A stretch of 64,000 nt of DNA. Origin: Deinococcus depolymerans (lineage in GTDB: Bacteria; Deinococcota; Deinococci; Deinococcales; Deinococcaceae). The notes under the pieces are model-generated. The model did no database searches and had not been told where the DNA came from. It saw only the letters and a program-made list of their open reading frames with translations. Positions 62,904 through 64,000 of the stretch are shown here, in pieces (the stretch's first letter is position 1; each line of letters begins with the position of its first letter). The stretch spans positions 62,001 to 126,000 of the forward strand of contig NZ_BAAADB010000019.1 in assembly GCF_039522025.1 (NCBI RefSeq). Reading direction: 5' to 3'. Both the position numbers and the translations under genes were made by a program.

Positions 62904-64000
62904 TCAGGCGTTGTACGTGCTGCTGGCCGTATCGCCGCCCCGCCCGGTCCAGTTCGTGTGGAAGAACTCGCCGCGCTCACGGTCCGTGCGTTCGTACGTG
63001 TGCGCACCGAAGTAATCCCGCTGCGCCTGCAGCAGGTTCGCGGGCAGCCGCTCGGCGCGGTACCCGTCGTAGTACGCCAGGGCGCTGCTGAACGCCGGAA
63101 CCGGCACGCCCCCCACCACGGCCGCCGCGACCGTCCCGCGCCACGCCGCCTGCGCGCCCTGCACGGCGTCCCGGAAGTACGGGGCCAGCAGCAGGTTCGG
63201 CAGGTCCGGCTGCGCGTCGAACGCCTCCTTGATGCGGTCCAGGAACGCCGCGCGGATGATGCACCCGCCCCGCCACATCTGCGCGATCTGCCCGTAATCC
63301 AGCGTCCACCCGGCGTCCCGCGCACTCAGCTGCAGCAGCTGGAAGCCCTGCGCGTACGCGGCGATCTTGCTGGCGTACAGCGCCTGCCGCACGCCCTCGA
63401 TGAACGCCTCCCGGTCGGCGGGCGCCGCGAAGGTCGGGCCGCCCAGCACGCGGCTGGCCGCCACACGCTCGGCCTTCAGGGCGCTCATGGCGCGGGCGTA
63501 CACGGCCTCCGTGATCGTCGCGGCCGGACTGCCGGCATCCAGCGCCGCCACCGACGTCCACTTACCCGTGCCTTTCTGCCCGGCGGCGTCCAGAATCACG
63601 TCCACCAGCGGCTGCCCGGTCAGGTCATCCGTCTTGGTCAGGATGTCGGCCGTGATCTCGATCAGGTAACTGTTCAGCTCGCCCTCATTCCAGCGGGCGA
63701 ACACCGCGCCCGCCTCCGGGGCGCTCAGACCCGCGCCGTCACGCAGCAACTGATACGCCTCCGCGATCATCTGCATGTCGGCGTACTCGATGCCGTTATG
63801 CACCATCTTCACGAAATGCCCCGCGCCCTCCGGCCCCACCCAGTCGCAGCAGGGCGCGCCGTCGGCCACCCTCGCCGCGATGCCCTGGAAGATCGGCCTG
63901 ACCGCCTCCCACGCCTCCGGATTCCCGCCCGGCATGATGCTCGGCCCGGTCAGCGCACCCTCCTCACCGCCCGACACGCCCGTCCCCACGAACAGCAGCC
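62904..64000 (-). CDS. gnd: 6-phosphogluconate dehydrogenase, decarboxylating; N-terminus missing at the right edge
   Basis: Oxidative pentose-phosphate pathway enzyme: 6-phosphogluconate to ribulose-5-phosphate with NADP+ reduction. The visible 365 residues start inside the Rossmann half ([30 protein letters not shown]) and contain the catalytic Lys region [38 protein letters not shown], and a C-terminal tail ([26 protein letters not shown]) that reaches the neighbouring subunit. Roughly the first 120 residues are cut off by the window. Confidence 0.95.
   Translation of the reverse strand, partial: LLFVGTGVSGGEEGALTGPSIMPGGNPEAWEAVRPIFQGIAARVADGAPCCDWVGPEGAGHFVKMVHNGIEYADMQMIAEAYQLLRDGAGLSAPEAGAVFARWNEGELNSYLIEITADILTKTDDLTGQPLVDVILDAAGQKGTGKWTSVAALDAGSPAATITEAVYARAMSALKAERVAASRVLGGPTFAAPADREAFIEGVRQALYASKIAAYAQGFQLLQLSARDAGWTLDYGQIAQMWRGGCIIRAAFLDRIKEAFDAQPDLPNLLLAPYFRDAVQGAQAAWRGTVAAAVVGGVPVPAFSSALAYYDGYRAERLPANLLQAQRDYFGAHTYERTDRERGEFFHTNWTGRGGDTASSTYNA

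Overview
The window is very GC-rich bacterial DNA with the gene content of a Deinococcus-type chromosome. It carries a long DnaE (1329 aa), a small-type PurL working with PurS and PurQ, MurE without the usual DNPR motif, a CbiX fused to a DR2241-like iron-sulfur domain, a DUF2270 protein, a DUF3160 protein and a pair of tandem deoxynucleoside kinases. Many genes have a TANNNT box only 6-7 nt before the start codon, the leaderless promoter layout known from Deinococcus. About 50 real genes are seen, mostly single genes or short operons joined by GTGA or ATGA stop/start overlaps. No rRNA, tRNA or CRISPR was found.

Layout. 1-9.1 kb: dnaK (cut by the left edge) under a near-perfect sigma-A promoter with an HspR-type operator, a PAS membrane protein, dnaE, a DUF559 nuclease gene inside perfect 53-bp inverted repeats, pilT, a DinB-like protein and a folate cyclo-ligase homologue. 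9.2-15.9 kb: nitrilase and acetyltransferase, S66 peptidase, phosphoesterase and DNA polymerase III delta-prime, a metallo-beta-lactamase-fold hydrolase, DUF2270 and a CDP-alcohol phosphatidyltransferase. 16-25 kb: envelope and transport genes (UPF0114, MMPL, DedA), an aminoglycoside phosphotransferase homologue, an excisionase-type HTH protein, a HAD phosphatase, a long inverted repeat and rtcB. 25-36.7 kb: secreted proteins, CapA, DUF3160, murE, two deoxynucleoside kinases, a ribbon-helix-helix/SPFH pair with a palindromic operator, and an HtrA-like protease with an FmdB-like protein. 36.9-39.1 kb: glmS behind a leader that matches the glmS ribozyme. 39.3-46.2 kb: a papain-like secreted protease, an unusual repeat protein, and sucB/sucA.

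46.3-52.0 kb is an accessory island. It holds a putative HEARH metalloprotease with a peptidoglycan-binding-like segment, translationally coupled to a lipoprotein. It then holds a markedly AT-rich two-gene unit: a small nuclease-like protein and a NACHT-type STAND NTPase, overlapping by ATGA. A T7 run containing a U_UUU_UUG heptamer sits exactly where a -1 shift would fuse the two into one protein. This is the best candidate for an undescribed system, probably anti-phage defence.

52-58.6 kb is the purine operon (small leader ORF, purC, purS, purQ, a DinB-like gene, purL, purF), interrupted between purL and purF by a second DUF559 gene, again inside inverted palindromes. 58.8-64 kb: cbiX, a cyclophilin, a Na+/H+ antiporter, rpoZ and gnd (cut by the right edge).

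Eight copies of a structured repeat of about 140 bp (R1-R8) are scattered through the window. They begin and end with ATACGGA...TCCGTAT and often abut a stop codon exactly. One hairpin shows compensatory changes between copies.
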